Assembly (NCBI GenBank): GCA_019426215.1 | Contig: CM033395.1 | Coordinates: forward strand, 13,878,569-13,942,568 | Origin: Buddleja alternifolia | Lineage: Eukaryota; Streptophyta; Magnoliopsida; Lamiales; Scrophulariaceae | Direction of reading: 5' to 3' | Length of the DNA: 64,000 nt | Translations under genes and position numbers: made by a program | Part shown: piece after piece, positions 34,912 to 47,743 of the stretch | Position numbering within the stretch: the first letter of the stretch is position 1 | Layout: the number at the start of each line of letters is the position of its first letter | Notes under the pieces: model-generated | Told to the model about the DNA's origin: nothing | What the model saw: only the letters and a program-made list of their open reading frames with translations | The model's database searches: none

Positions 34912-36572
34912 TGTTAGGAATCCCGTACAGTAAAAACAGAGAATTGCAGCGGAAGATTCGAGGATTCCTACCGGTAGATCACAAAAATAGATCTGATGAT
35001 TTTTTCATAGGTTTCGCGAAATTTAGAATAAATAAACATACCTTTTTGATTCGTTTATTGATTCTGCAAAACAGCAATCCTCCAAGGGCTCCTGTCTCTA
35101 AAGCTTCACGCGAAATGAGCCTTCCAAAGATCCCGAAACTCCTCCTTTTTGACAATGATGGGCGGCTAGAGAGGAGAGAGGGGAGAAAGTTCTTTTCGTT
35201 TTGTGTTGTGTAATGTTATCTTGTCACCTTGGGTTTGTTCCACTATAGGAGTCCTATTTAAACTCAACTAGCTTGTGGAACAAGTTGGAGGCTACTCCAA
35301 AAACTCTACAGTGGCCGCCCCCTTAGGGCTTTCTTTGGATTGGGTGGGCTTTTAATTGGCTTGTCTAATTTCTAGCCCATCTGCATATATTTAAATTAAA
35401 TCTAATTTAAATATAATGTATACTATTAATTAATTCCAATTAATTAATATACTAATTAAATAATTTAATCTAATCTGATTAAATTAATTATTTAATTAAT
35501 TGATTTAATCTAATTAAATCAATCAGTCCATTTAATTCTTTCTAAAAGATTTACACAAAAAGATACATCCCGCTTGTTTCTTATAGCGCGACTCTTTAGG
35601 TTCGTCTCAATTGGAAAAGGAAGGAATTACCTAAGGATGTGAGTGTCACCTAGCCAGTCTCGTGGACTCACATCGTAACCCAATTGAGTACGAAATGAAT
35701 GAATCATTTTACGAACCTCTTGACCATAAATACCGTATGAGTATAAGCCGTTCACTGACGTATCCCGATCAAAAGAGAGTCATGGAAAATGTCAAACTCA
35801 CTAAACTTGATACTGTGATTAGATTATAGCATAATGAAATTACTAAACTACCCTCAATGTCCCACATGAGTTAGTTGTTTATGCTTTGCCCAAAGACTTA
35901 TAATTTCATTAGCCTATAATCGCACAGGATACTTTCTCGTTTACTATCGAGACAGTGAATCTCATCTTGGCGATCACTAATCAACTGCTACTTGTCTCAT
36001 TGATATCGCACTTCGAGGTCGACCCCACTGACAGGTGATATGGGCCTAACTACTCTGGTAACAGATCTAATAACACAAGCACATTGATCATGAACCCTCA
36101 GGTCTAAGGCTCACGCATACTATTACAATCAGTTATCCAATCATTGACAGTCACTGAGTAAATACCCATGTGATCGGATTACTACGAGCCGTGTTCGAAT
36201 ATGTCAATTCCATTGACATATCTATGATACCTGCTCCCACTATCCCTATAGTGTTCGACTGGCACTCATCGACACAGTATGTGTCATACAAGTCGAATCT
36301 TAATGCCCAATCAAGATTCTTTGACTTGCGAACCCTTTTAAGTGATAAGGTGTAAGACTCTTCCCATGCCACGTCTTTATTCCATAAAGGGCAAAGAGTC
36401 AAACCTTTATTCACATAGACTATATGTTCAATACTTATTTAGATTCTGTAAAGATTTATATGAACAAAATATAAATGCCTTTATTAATTTATTCTCAATA
36501 GTTTGTACAACATAATAAGATACCTTAATTTAACTATTTGTCCTCATTGGCATCTAGGGCATATACCTAACA
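34912..36572 (-). repeat. 3' LTR of copia B
   Basis: 1661 bp; TGTTAGGAATCCCG on the plus strand marks the outer edge and CCTAACA the inner edge. Next to it the minus strand reads a purine-rich AGTAGGAGATTG tract. Confidence 0.92.
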
Positions 36573-36587
36573 ATCTCCTACTTGCAC

Positions 36588-38321
36588 TTAATGCCAATCG
36601 CTTTGGTATCTTTTACCCATCTTCTCAAGATGTTGTTCTAGCACCGCCTGCGCTAATGGCTTAATGAGTGGGTCAGCTACGTTATCAGTTGAGGTTATTT
36701 TCTGCACGGCGATGTCGCCTTTTCCAACGATTTCTCGAATTATGTGATATCTCCTCTCTATGTGTTTGGATTTGTTGTGAGACCTTGGTTCCTTTGCTTG
36801 CGCGATGGCTCCGTTGTTGTCACACCATAGTGGCAATGGAAGTTCCATGCTAGGAACAACTTGAAGTTCAGTAATGAACTTCTCTATCCAAACAGCCTCC
36901 TTGGCCGCCTCCGAGGCTGCCACATATTCAGCTTCGGTGGTATAATTGGCAGTTGTGCTTGGCTTGGAACTTTTCCAAGACACTGCTCCACCGTTTAAAG
37001 TGAATATGAACCCAGAAGTGGATTTTCGGTCATCGGTGTCAAATTGGAAATCTGAATCAGTATAACTATCCACTTTCATTTCTCCATTGCCATATGTGAG
37101 GATCATATCTTTAGTTCTTCTTAAGTACTTTAAGATTGATTTCACGGCCATCCAATGTTCTATGCCTGGGTTAGCTTGAAACCTACTTACCATGCTCACA
37201 GCGTATGCAAGATCTGGTCTCGTGCATAACATCGCGTACATAAGATTTCCCACTGCCGAGGCATAGGGGATGGTACTCATTTCTCTTCGATCTTCCTCAC
37301 TTTGAGGACTCATCTTTTTGGAGAGATGAATTCCATGTCTCATGGACAAAAGACCTCTTTTAGAATTTTTCATCCCAAATCGCTTTAGGACCTTTTCTAA
37401 GTAGAGGGCTTGGGAGAGACCTATTGTCTTATTCAATCTATCCCTGTAGATTCGAATTCCTATGACATAGGTGGCTTCTCCTAAGTCTTTCATGGAGAAT
37501 GTGCTTGAAAGCCATGTCTTAACCGAAGTTAGCAAACTTGTATCATTCCCTATAAGTAGAATGTCGTTCACGTATAGTACTAGGAATGATATCTTGCTCC
37601 CACTGACCTTTTTATACACACATGGTTCATCCTCATTTTTGATAAAGCCGTTGTTTCGTACTTCTTCATCAAAATGAAGGTTCCAACTACGAGAGGCCTG
37701 CTTCAGTCCATAAATGGATCTATTTAACTTGCAAACCTTATGAGAATCGGTATTGGATATGAAACCTTTGGGATGCTCCATATAGATATCTTCCTCGAGG
37801 AATCCATTTAGGAAGGCGGTTTTCACATCCATCTGCCATATTTCATAATCCAGGTATGCAGCTATTGAAAGTAGAATTCTAATGGATTTGATCATAGCTA
37901 CTGGTGAAAAGGTTTCCTCATAGTCAATGCCCTCCTTCTGACTATACCCTTTCGCCACTAGCCTGGCCTTATAGGTATCCACCTTGCCATCTGGACCTAT
38001 CTTTCTCTTATAGATCCATTTGCATCCAATAGGTACAATACCTTTGGGAGGATCTACTAGATTCCAGACTTGGTTTGAATACATCGAATCCATTTCCACT
38101 TTCATAGCTTTATGCCATTTCGCAGAATCCATATCCATCATTGCCTGGTCATAACTAGAGGGATTGTCTCCATGGTTTCCTTCTGCTACTGCATTCAAAT
38201 TATGCTCTCCTTGTAGCAGAGAACCATATCTCGCAGGCGGTTGAGATACTCTAGTAGACCTGCGCACTGATGGTTGTGTCGTTTCTACGTCGGGTTGGGT
38301 CTCTTGAACAGTGTCTTCCAC
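36588..38321 (-). pseudogene. Copia B reverse transcriptase and RNase H, catalytic site altered
   Basis: 577 open codons. RT starts near WHKAMKVEMDSMYSNQVWNL and PIGCKWIYKRKIGPDGK, then MDVKTAFLNGFLEEDIYM. The active-site motif reads YVNDILLIGND (Asn codon at 37566-37568 on the plus strand) where copia enzymes have YVDD; the change fits one G-to-A step (GAC to AAC). RNase H follows with SYTDSDFQFD, TTEAEYVAASEAAKEAVW and SKHIERRYHIIREIV, ending just before the LTR. The long open frame suggests recent activity of the family; this copy's RT should be dead. Confidence 0.9.
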
Positions 38322-38399
38322 AGGGGATTCATTTTGTTCTTGTAGAACAATACTTCTACCAGCTCCTCCTTCTCGAATGAATTATTCTTCGAGAAAGAT

Positions 38400-39635
38400 T
38401 GCCTGTAAGGCAACAATGATCCTTTGATCATCGGGAAGGTAGAAAAGGTATCCCATAGAATCCTCGGGATATCCAACGAATCGTCCTTTCATGGACCTAG
38501 CCTCCAATTTCTCTGCCTTGGTCTTTTTCACGTAAGTTGGGCAACCCCATATTCTTATGTGTTTCAGATTAGGCTTCCTTCCACGTCATATCTGATATGG
38601 TGTTTCAGGAACAGATTTGGAGGGACATCTATTCAAAATATGAGTAGCTATAAGCAGCGCGTGTCCCCACAGTGAAATGGGCAAATCTGTGTAGCTGAGC
38701 ATGGATCGAACCATGTCCAACAGTGTTCGATTCCTTCGTTCTGCTATGCCATTCAATTGTGGAGTTGCTGGAGGAGTAAGCTGTAACAGTATGCCATGTT
38801 CTCGAAGGAACTAGTCAAACTTTGCACTCATATATTCGCCACCGCGGTCAGACCAAAGTGTCTTTATATGATGCTCGGTTTGGTTTTCGACTAAAGTCTT
38901 GAATTCAATGAATTTCTCCAATGATTCAGACTTGTACTTCATTAAATACACATAGCCATACCTAGAATGGTCACCAGTAAATGTGATGAAGTACTGAAAA
39001 CCACCGCGGGCCATATTTCCAAATGGTCCGCACACATCAGTATGAACTAGACCTAAGACTTCTGTGGCTCTTTCAAAATTCCCTGTGAAAGGGGACTTGG
39101 TCATTTTACCTTAGATACAAGACTCACAAATGGGATAGGGATCTGATCCCAATGAGTCTATGACTCTACCCTTTTCTAATTCGTGTAGTCTTTGGTCCCC
39201 GACATGACCTAGTCTTAAGTGCCACAACTGTCTCAAGTTTGTACCATACATTCTGCATTTTCTTGTTACAGCGTTAACATTACAATCATTTTGTACATTA
39301 ATATAATATAAACCATTTATTAAAGACGCATTGCCAACACATTCATTTCTAAAATAAATGTCACAAGAATTGTTCATAAAGGAAAATAAATAACCTTTCC
39401 TGACTAAAACAGGAATTGAAACAATATTCTTAAGCACGTTGGAAAAAACAAGGCAATTGTCGAAATATAATAAATGTCCAGATGATAAACTAAGGGAAGT
39501 GGTGCCAATGTGTGAGGCTGCTACACTATGACCGCTGCCAACATTGATCATCACTTCACCATGCTCCAGCTTCTTACTTCTTTCCAGCTCCTGATTCATA
39601 ACACATATGTGAGCACTAGCCCCAGAGTCTAGAAT
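38400..39635 (-). pseudogene. Copia B protease and integrase, broken
   Basis: Protease trace ILDSGASAHIC near 39625-39595, directly after gag. Integrase pre-domain LWHLRLGHVGDQRLHELE near 39215 and PYPICESCI, stop at about 39111. The core continues at 39104-38811 (HTDVCGPFGNMARGGF, YLMKYKSESLEKF, LWSDRGGEYMS), then a stop and further pieces to about 38400. Frames are mostly kept, with single stops at 39111, 38811 and a few more. Confidence 0.82.
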
Positions 39636-40480
39636 CTAGGAAGTTGAAAATATGGTAACAGAACAATTTGTTTCTAAAACATTAAGTTCTATACCTGAAG
39701 TAATTTCTGCATTCAGCATGGGACAGTCACGTTTCCAGTGCCCCATCTCATGGCAATGAAGACATGTGTCTGTCTTCTTTGGACCCTTTTTCTTAAACTT
39801 CTGAGTCTTTGTGATTTTGGGTTCTCTGATTTTGCCAGCTAGTTCAGTTTTACTTGAAATAACAGGAAACTTTAATGCACCCCAACTCTCTTTCATTCGT
39901 TGTTGTGCAGTCATCAGCTTGCTCATAAGTGTCGAGAGTGATCCTTCAATGTCATCCATGTCAAAATTGATGACGAAATCCGAGAAGGATCTAGGTAATG
40001 ATTGGAGAATGAGGTCCACCTGTAGGTGAAGGTCCATGTAGTAACCCAGAGACCTAAGCCTGTCTAGCATGGAGATCATCTTGAAAACATGATCTTTAAC
40101 ATCCTTATTCTCTTTCATTTTTATGTTGAAGAGCTCTTTGGATACATAGTATCTGACGGACTTTTCGTGTTCCCCGAACAGCTCCTCCAAGTGCAGCATG
40201 ATGGATTTGGGACTATCCATGTTTTCATGCGTGTATTGTAACTCGCCACACATGGAGCTCAACATATAATCTCTTACTTTACGAGCATCAGAGACCCAAT
40301 CTGAGTATGCTAGTTTGACTGAATCATCCTCGTTGACCCCAGGCCTCGGTGGTCGATCTAGTTCCAGCATTACTTTAGATTTTCATCATTGAGGACTATC
40401 CTCAGACCTCTGTTCCAATCAGAGAAATTCTGGTCGTTCAAAACGTTCTTTTCAAGCAAAACTTTGAGTGGGTTAACCAT
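39636..40480 (-). pseudogene. Copia B gag, one frame break
   Basis: ATG at 40478-40480 (MVNPLKVLLEKNVLND...). The frame meets a TAA near 40380 and then continues one frame away from 40370 to 39636. Visible are KDHVFKMISMLDRLRSLGYY, LHLQVDLILQSLPRSFSDF and the zinc knuckle CLHCHEMGHWKRDC near 39760-39715. Only one short slip separates the two frames, so this is the better-kept gag of the A/B pair. Confidence 0.85.
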
Positions 40481-42321
40481 TTTGAGAGAGATAAAATTAC
40501 TGCAGAAAATAACCAAGATTCAATTAGATAATTATGTTGTACCCAAGTAAAAATTAGGACTTTAATTTTTTACTTGGCTCCCACTACATTTTTCTAACCA
40601 TTGCACTCCCACAGCAATGAACGGAAATCTCGTTGGAAAGATTTCATAGTGAGTGATTGAGTTCTTCAAAAATTTCAATAAGTTGCAATCTGTAACGATG
40701 TATGGCTCATTGGAACTTTTGAAGTGACATGCCATGTCAACCAGTCCTACTGATGATTCAATCTGCCTTTGGCTCATGGATCACTCAACCTCAGCCTGTA
40801 ACGAAATATTGGTGGTGATCCATTTAAGTACTTTCCCATCAACTCCTATCGATCTAACAGTTGAATCTTATCTTGCAACCTGTAACGGTGAAATGGGATA
40901 AGATTTGCTTCGACCGATGGCATCAAATGCACTTGAAGAGATATGGATTATGAATTAATGCATAACCCCCATTAGTCGGGACGATGCCATGCATAACTCA
41001 TAATCCCATGTTTTCCAAGTTTGATGGAGAGCCAGGATATCAAATATCCCTTACTTACTTAGTATTTAAAGTGGGAGAATTTTTTTGAAAAATTAAGGTC
41101 TCACTTTGCACATTAATTTATTACGCGCATATATGGATTATAATCATGCATGCATAGAAAAACCTAGTTATTCTAACAACATGCATTTCCATGGACATTC
41201 TAGATTGATCTAAGCCAATAGATCAAACAGGGGGATAGGGGTCTATTATCAATCTAATTTCTAATAGATCTTCGGGCTCCAAGCTAGAAAAGGTCCTACC
41301 TCTATTTTACACAGCTCAGAAAGCACCATATACATTATACTACCATAATTAAAAATTCAAACTGGGGGGCAATTGCCCAATACAACCCAGATAATACCAA
41401 AGCGGTAAAACCCTAAGTCCATGGAAGCATCCACTACAACATACATCAAAGCATGTAAGTAAATATTTAAGTTTATGTTGGTTTTAAGTTTAAAATCGAA
41501 AAGAAATTCAAAAACCGATTAAATCTAATTTAATTAGAAGAGATGAATTTTGATTTCAATTTTAAAGGGAAATAAATCCAATCTATTATTTAGGAAATAA
41601 GTCAAACCTATTCCTTATTTATTTTGGAAAAATATAATCAACCTTAAATAAATCTTATTTATTTAGTCGTCGCAAATCATAAATAAAAATCTAATTTAAT
41701 TTATGATATTATTAAATCCAATTTAACATTAAAGTCAAATCCAATTTAACTTAATTAAATCCAATTTAATTTTAAGAAAAACATTTTCGGAAAAAAGAGT
41801 TTTCACAAATCACGGGTCTAATTTGTCTATTAGGGTCAAACCCTAATATTTATTAATTTATATATATATTTAAATATAAAATACATAAATATATATATAT
41901 ATATATATTAATACACTGGGCCGGGCCCAGCTAGAGCCCGTACGTACGAGAAAGTGCGCTGGGCTTAAGCCCAGCGCATGCCGCACGGCTAGGGCGGCTT
42001 ATGCCGCACTAGTTTTCGCCGCCGGGTGGCGGTGCAAATCAGCGCCGCCACCCTCCTTTTTCCTTTTTTTTTTGTTTTTCTTTGATTACACGAATAGGGT
42101 GGTGCTCGCGTGTGCTTCAAAAACACATGGTGGTGCCACCCCGATTTACCGTTGCCAACGACGAAAAACATGTAATCATGCGACAATTTCAAGGCGATAA
42201 ATATTTTCAAAATTTCAGATTTAACGTCGAATATTAAATACATAAAATCAAATTTTATAAAAATCCAATTTTAACCAACATTATCTTAAACGACAAAAAA
42301 TCATCAGATCCGTTTAAGTCG
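40481..42321 (-). other. Copia B leader, about 1.8 kb
   Basis: Between primer site and gag. Holds a perfect 24-bp palindrome at 41955-41978, a TA run at about 41889-41908, and a GC-rich patch at 41925-42035. No coding frame supported. Confidence 0.7.
41955..41978 (-). promoter_or_regulatory. 24-bp perfect palindrome in copia B leader
   Basis: Arms of 12 bases (TGCGCTGGGCTT and its complement) with no spacer, about 350 nt downstream of the primer site in element direction. Copia A has a shorter palindrome in the matching place. Possible RNA dimer-start site, by analogy with retroviral leaders. Confidence 0.6.
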
Positions 42322-42333
42322 GCTCTGATACCA
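42322..42333 (-). promoter_or_regulatory. Primer binding site, initiator tRNA-Met (B)
   Basis: The minus strand reads TGGTATCAGAGC, one base inside the LTR. Confidence 0.88.
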
Positions 42334-42334
42334 C

Positions 42335-43995
42335 TGTTAGGAATCCCGTACAGTAAAAACAGAGAATTGCAGTGGAAGATTCGAGGATTCCTACCAGTAG
42401 ATCACAAAAATAGATCTGATGATATTTTCATGGGTTTCGCGAAATTTAGAATAAATAAACATACCCTTTTGATTCGTTTATTGATTCTGCAGAACAGCAA
42501 TCCTCCAAGGGCTCCTGTCCCTAAAGCTTCACGCAAAACGAGCCTTTCAAAGATCCCGAAACTCCTCCTTTTTGACAATGATGGGCGGCTAGAGAGGAGA
42601 GAGGGGAGAGAGTTCTTTTCCATTTGTGTTGTGTAATGTTATCCTGTCACCTTGGGTTTGTTCCACTATAGGAGTCCTATTTAAACTCAACTAGCTTGTG
42701 GAACAAGTTGGAGGCTACTCCAAAAACCCTACAGTGGCCGCCCCCTTAGGGCTTTCTTTGGACTGGGTGGGCTTTTAATTGGGTTGTCTAATTTCTAGCC
42801 CATCTGCATATATTTAAATTTAAATCTAATTTAAATATAATGTATACTATTAATTAATTCCAATTAATTAATATACTAATTAAATAATTTAATCTAATCT
42901 GATTAAATTAATTATTTAATTAATTGATTTAATCTAATTAAATCAATTAGTCAATTTAATTCTTTCTAAAAGATTTACGCTAAAAGATACATCCCGCTTG
43001 TTTCTTATAGCGCGACTCTTTAGGTTCGTTTCAATTGGCAAAGGGAGGAATTACCTAAGGATGTGAGTGTCACCTAGCCAGTCCCGTGGACTCACATCGT
43101 AACCCAATTGAGTACGAAATGAATGAATCATTTTACGAACCTCTTGACCACAAATACCGTATGAGTATAAGCCCTTCGCTGACGTATCCCGATCAAGTGA
43201 GAGTCATGGAAAATGTCAAACTCACTAAACTTGATACTGTGATTAGATTATAGCATAATGAAATTACTAAACTACCCTCAATGTCCCACATGAGTTAGTT
43301 GTTTATGCTTTGGCCAAAGACTTATAATTTCATAAGCCTATAATGGCACAGGATACTTTCTCGTTTACTATCGAGATAGTGAATCCCATCTCGACGATCA
43401 CTGATCAACTGCTACTTGTCTCATTGATATCGCACTTCGAGGTCGACCCCACCGATAGGTGATATGGGCTTAACTACTCTGGTAACATATCCAATAATAC
43501 AAGCACATTGATCATGAACCCTCAAGTCTAAGGCTCACGCATACTATTATGATCAGTAATTCAATCATTGACAGTCACTGAGCAAATACCCATGTGATCG
43601 GATTACTGCGAGCCCTGTTCGAATATGTCAATTCCATTGACATATCTATGATACCTGCTCCCACTATCCCTATAGTGTTCGACTGGCACTCATCGACAGA
43701 GCATGTGTCATACAAGTCGAATCTTAATGCCCAATCAAGATTCTTTGACTTCCGAACCCTTTTATGTGGTAAGGTATAAGACTCTTCCCGTGCCACGTCT
43801 TTATTCCATAAAGGACAAAGAGTCAAACCTTTATTCACATGGACTATATGTTCAATACTTATTTAGATGCCGTAAAGATTTATATGAACAAAATATAAAT
43901 GCCTTTATTAATTTATTCTCAATAGTTTGTACAACATAATAAGATACCCTAATCTAACTATTTGTCCTCATTGGCATCTAGGCATATACCTAACA
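42335..43995 (-). repeat. 5' LTR of copia B
   Basis: 1661 bp, same length as the partner LTR. Abuts the primer site on its left side and ATATG on its right. Confidence 0.92.
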
Positions 43996-44000
43996 ATATG

Positions 44001-45230
44001 TTCGAACATGACTCGCATCGGTTTTGTCACATGGTTTTTCACTCACTGACAGTCAATGTCAAAATCGATAAGTTGTGATAGGTACGCGTGAACATTAGAC
44101 CTGAGCAATCAAGTTGAAGATGTACTTGTGACATCAAGTCTATCAGTAGAGCAGTTAGATCCAATTCACCCGTTGGTGGGGTCAACCTCGAAGTGCCACT
44201 TGATGGGCAAGTAGCCGTCTTAATGGATTGGCAAAATGAGATTTATTCTCTCATAAGTGAATGAGCTAAATATCCTATGCAGTCATGAATAAATGAGGTC
44301 AAAAGTCTTTGGCCAAAGCATAAAGAGATACTCATGTTAGACATGGTGGTATACTCATTGACTCTGATTCATTATGAGCTAAGCATATGATCAAGTCCTG
44401 TGAGTTTGACTGAACCATGACTCTCACTTGACTGGGATATATGAATAGAAGGTTTATACTCATATGGTATTCGCAGCACAAAAGGTTTAGAATGATCCTA
44501 TTCATTCAATCTCAATTAGGATACGATATGAGCCACGGGTCTGGCTAGGTGTCACTCGCATCCTCTTGGATTCCTCCCAATTGTCTTTTGAGACAAACCT
44601 AAGGAATTGCAAAAGGAAAAGTCATGGAAATTGACTTAAGAGAATTCTCGATATTGGATATCGGAATTAATTAATTAATTAATCATTGAATGATCTTATT
44701 AATTAATTAAGGTTACATGGTAATTAATTTCATGGAGAAAATTAATTTTAAAGTTAACAAGGATTTAAATTAATTATTTGATTAATTTATTTATTGGATA
44801 AATAATATTGATTAAATATATAATTAAACGAATTAAAATGGACTAAGCATAGGGCCTAGAAAAAGCCCTAAGTGTATGCCTAGGTTTTTTAGGTTATTTG
44901 TTTTTCATTAGTAGTATAAATATACTACTTAGTGAAAATCAAAGTAAGCCTCAAGTCATAACTTTCTCTCCAAGTCAAAATAATCTTCCATCTCTCTCTC
45001 CATCTAACTGAATTCAAGGAGGAAAAAGAAGAGGATTTTCGCTTTTGATTCCAACATAACAATTTAGAGACGGCGATAATTTTGCTGTTCAAAAAGGATC
45101 GTGATTGCTGGTTCAGAAACTAAAATTCGTGAATAAGGTACATATTTCGAAACACAATTTGAATATGCGAAATCGAGATGAACCACGTGGGAGTTTTATT
45201 TTTCGCTGTGTATTTATGTCAAAAATGCCA
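44001..45230 (+). repeat. 3' LTR of copia A, second part
   Basis: Continues TTCGAACATGAC right after the second ATATG (43996-44000). It matches the 5' LTR from about 27590 on and ends AAAAATGCCA. Confidence 0.88.
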
Positions 45231-46201
45231 ACATCAGTATTCAGCCTCCCAGTCCTCAACATCGATTCAGTGCGTCTCTTCCTCAAAATCTCTCTGCGCC
45301 AATGATTTCAAAACCACAGGGTAAAGCAAGGTTAACAAATGAACAAAAGATAAAAATTATTTTTTGTTATAATTGCAGGAAACCAGGGCACTACCAGATA
45401 AATTGCCCTTATCCAAATGTGTCTTGGCCCTCAAGGCAAGATCACTTCGAGTTAAGCCAATTCAAAAGCAACCTTTTTCAACAAGGTATGCTAGCGAAAT
45501 CAAAATCAGCATCCGCACCTGAAGATTTAGAGTCTTCAGAGAAAAGTAGCAATGATGAGCAAGTGAGCTATTCAACGTTGATTTGTCTCATGGCAAGTGA
45601 TGATGAAATGCCTTCAAACTCACTATCTGAGGTAAACATAAATCTATAGAATCCTCTTTCTTATGAAGAGCTACTTGATGAAATCAATGATTATCATGGT
45701 GCTTGTCAATGAGCCGCCAAATTGTACCAAAGACACTTCAATGAAAATAACACTCAAGAATGAAAATGCAAAGCTCCAAGCTGGGTTGCAAGTTCAGCAA
45801 CAATGCATTGAGAAAATTGAACCATTAGAGACTGAAAACTTTCAGTTGAAACGTAATCTAGATCTAATAGTTAAGAGAAAAGTTGACCTGATCACTAAAC
45901 TTGCTAAATCAGAACAACTCGTCTCATCATTATCCTAAATATCAAGAAAGCTAGATAACGTGACTGAGGTAACTAGACTTTTTGGCGAGAAAATCAATTT
46001 TGGATGTGATAAATTTGGTAATAAGCTTAAAACGTCAAAAATTACATCATCCAACAAAGGAAATGGCAAAACACCTACAGGTGTATCCTTTTTTTAGAAC
46101 AACTCAAATAGAAAACCACTACATGGACACAAGGACTTTGGTGAGAGTTAAAATAAGCGGTACAAAGCCGACTTAGGTTAGATGATTTCTACGAAAAGAA
46201 T
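45231..46201 (+). pseudogene. SIRE-like fragment S2, piece 2 (zinc knuckle region)
   Basis: Resumes after copia A. The zinc knuckle CYNCRKPGHYQINC (near 45363-45404) is complete, unlike S1 where the last Cys is Trp. Then come acidic stretches like those of S1 and a lysine-rich tail with VTRLFGEK. Frames change several times. The last 100 bp (46102-46201) are repeated on the far side of E2. Confidence 0.75.
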
Positions 46202-47609
46202 TGATAAGAGTCATTTTTACATATTTTTAAGCCCTTATGTTTATCTTTTAAATTCATTTATCGGTTGATTTATGCCACATATGCGTATAATCTATGTGTT
46301 TATTGAGTAAAGGTGGAAAATCACTACAATCGACGTAAAGTGCACAAACACACAGTATTTCAGTGTATTTTGAAATCGAATTCGAGGAAGTTTTCTTCTA
46401 CAAACTTGTCAAACTCTGTCTTGGCTTCATGTGGCAACTTGAATCATCCAAATACGAGGTCCGTGGAGAAAGTTATAAAGAAAATACAATTGCTGCGCTG
46501 AAAAACAAGAAAACGGTTCAGACTCTGCAGCTGGCGTCTAGGCGCCACATCACCCGCGCCTAGGCGGCCGTCAACTTATTCCCCAAGCCATTTAGTCCAC
46601 CTGGACCGCTCCTAGGTGCCATTTAGGTCACGCCTGGGCGCCGATACAGCGGTTTTGAAGGTATAAAGGCCAAAAATGAAAGGAAAAGAAGGGGGTTCGA
46701 CTTCTAAAGGAATTTTGGGGATTTCTTGGGATTGGGACCTCACTTTTCATAACTTTAGAAGAGCAAAAGAGAAGGGAAAGAAGAGATTCAAGCCTCCAAT
46801 TAAAGATTTGATCATCAATTCAACATAGGGAGTTTCTTAGCTTTAGATTCACCTTTGTCTATGAACATGGATCTTATGCTTAGCTTTTTCCTTATGCATT
46901 TTATGAGCTAAATTGTTGAACTAGGGTCATGAGAAGGCCATGTTTTTAGTATTGTGATAATAAGATTGTTTTCCATTTCAATTCATATATTGCTATGTGT
47001 TGTGATTTTGTGGTTGAATGCCTTACATATGCTTGATCACCATGTGTTTGATATCATGCCTAAGTGAATTATTCGAGAGAAAGTTGACTTAGGGTGCAAG
47101 AATTTCACAACATCACCGAACCAAATAGGAGTTGCCCTAGACATAGGTAAAGACTCCCGGGTGAAGTCGTTCGACTTTAATCGAGTAAGCTCTAGATCTT
47201 TAATGCATACTTAGTGGTTAGATTTCCGGGTAGACATACTTAGGAAACCGCCAATTAAGTATAGGAGTCTATCACGAGACATCGGTTATTCTTTACGTTA
47301 GGAGTTTTCACCATAGCAATGTATGTCTAATGAATTGGTAATGATCTTAGGATAGCAATACGCAACATGTGCCCGAACATGAGCCTTAGTCACCTCTCCA
47401 CCTTGGAAGTTTAATCTCTCTTTACTTTTGCTTCAGCTTATTTTACTTTCCTTTTTAGTTAAATCTCTAATTTACTTCCTTTTGTTATCGAAAATCATAA
47501 ACTAAAATTCAAGTCTCTGTGGCTCGACAACCCGGACTTATTGTCCATTTCTATCACTACACACGACTAGTGCACTTGCTACCAAAACACGTTAGCTTCT
47601 AGCGTGTCA
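46202..47609 (+). repeat. 5' LTR of E2
   Basis: 1408 bp. GC palindromes at about 46530-46645 lie just upstream of TATAAAG at 46662-46668. Confidence 0.9.
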
Positions 47610-47615
47610 AGTTTT

Positions 47616-47633
47616 TGGCGCCGTTGCCGGGGA
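47616..47633 (+). promoter_or_regulatory. Primer binding site, tRNA-Asp (E2)
   Basis: TGGCGCCGTTGCCGGGGA, identical to E1, six bases after the LTR. Confidence 0.9.
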
Positions 47634-47743
47634 CTTCTTTATTTTAGTTTTTGTTTTTATTGCAAGTTTTTATAATTTTTGTTTTCCTTTTATTTTTGCT
47701 TTATATATATATATTTTTTTTGTCTGAATTTTAATTCCAATAA

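Larger units (their letters stand above)
34912..43995 (-). mobile_element. Ty1/copia retrotransposon B, nested in A
   Basis: 9084 bp on the minus strand with two 1661-bp LTRs and perfect ATATG duplications (34907-34911, 43996-44000). Contains tRNA-Met primer site, a 1.8-kb leader, gag and pol. LTRs differ by a few percent, so it is younger than A but older than E1. LTR length and total size resemble the Angela-type lineage, but I did not verify this. Confidence 0.92.
27208..45230 (+). mobile_element. Ty1/copia retrotransposon A, interrupted by B
   Basis: About 8.9 kb after removing B and its duplication. 5' LTR 27208-28820; 3' LTR 34533-34911 continued at 44001-45230. tRNA-Met primer site, a long leader, broken gag and broken pol lie between. 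The two LTRs differ by several percent. Flanks show a 23-bp imperfect direct repeat (27185-27207 and 45231-45253, four mismatches) rather than a clean 5-bp duplication. Inserted into SIRE-like S2. Confidence 0.85.
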
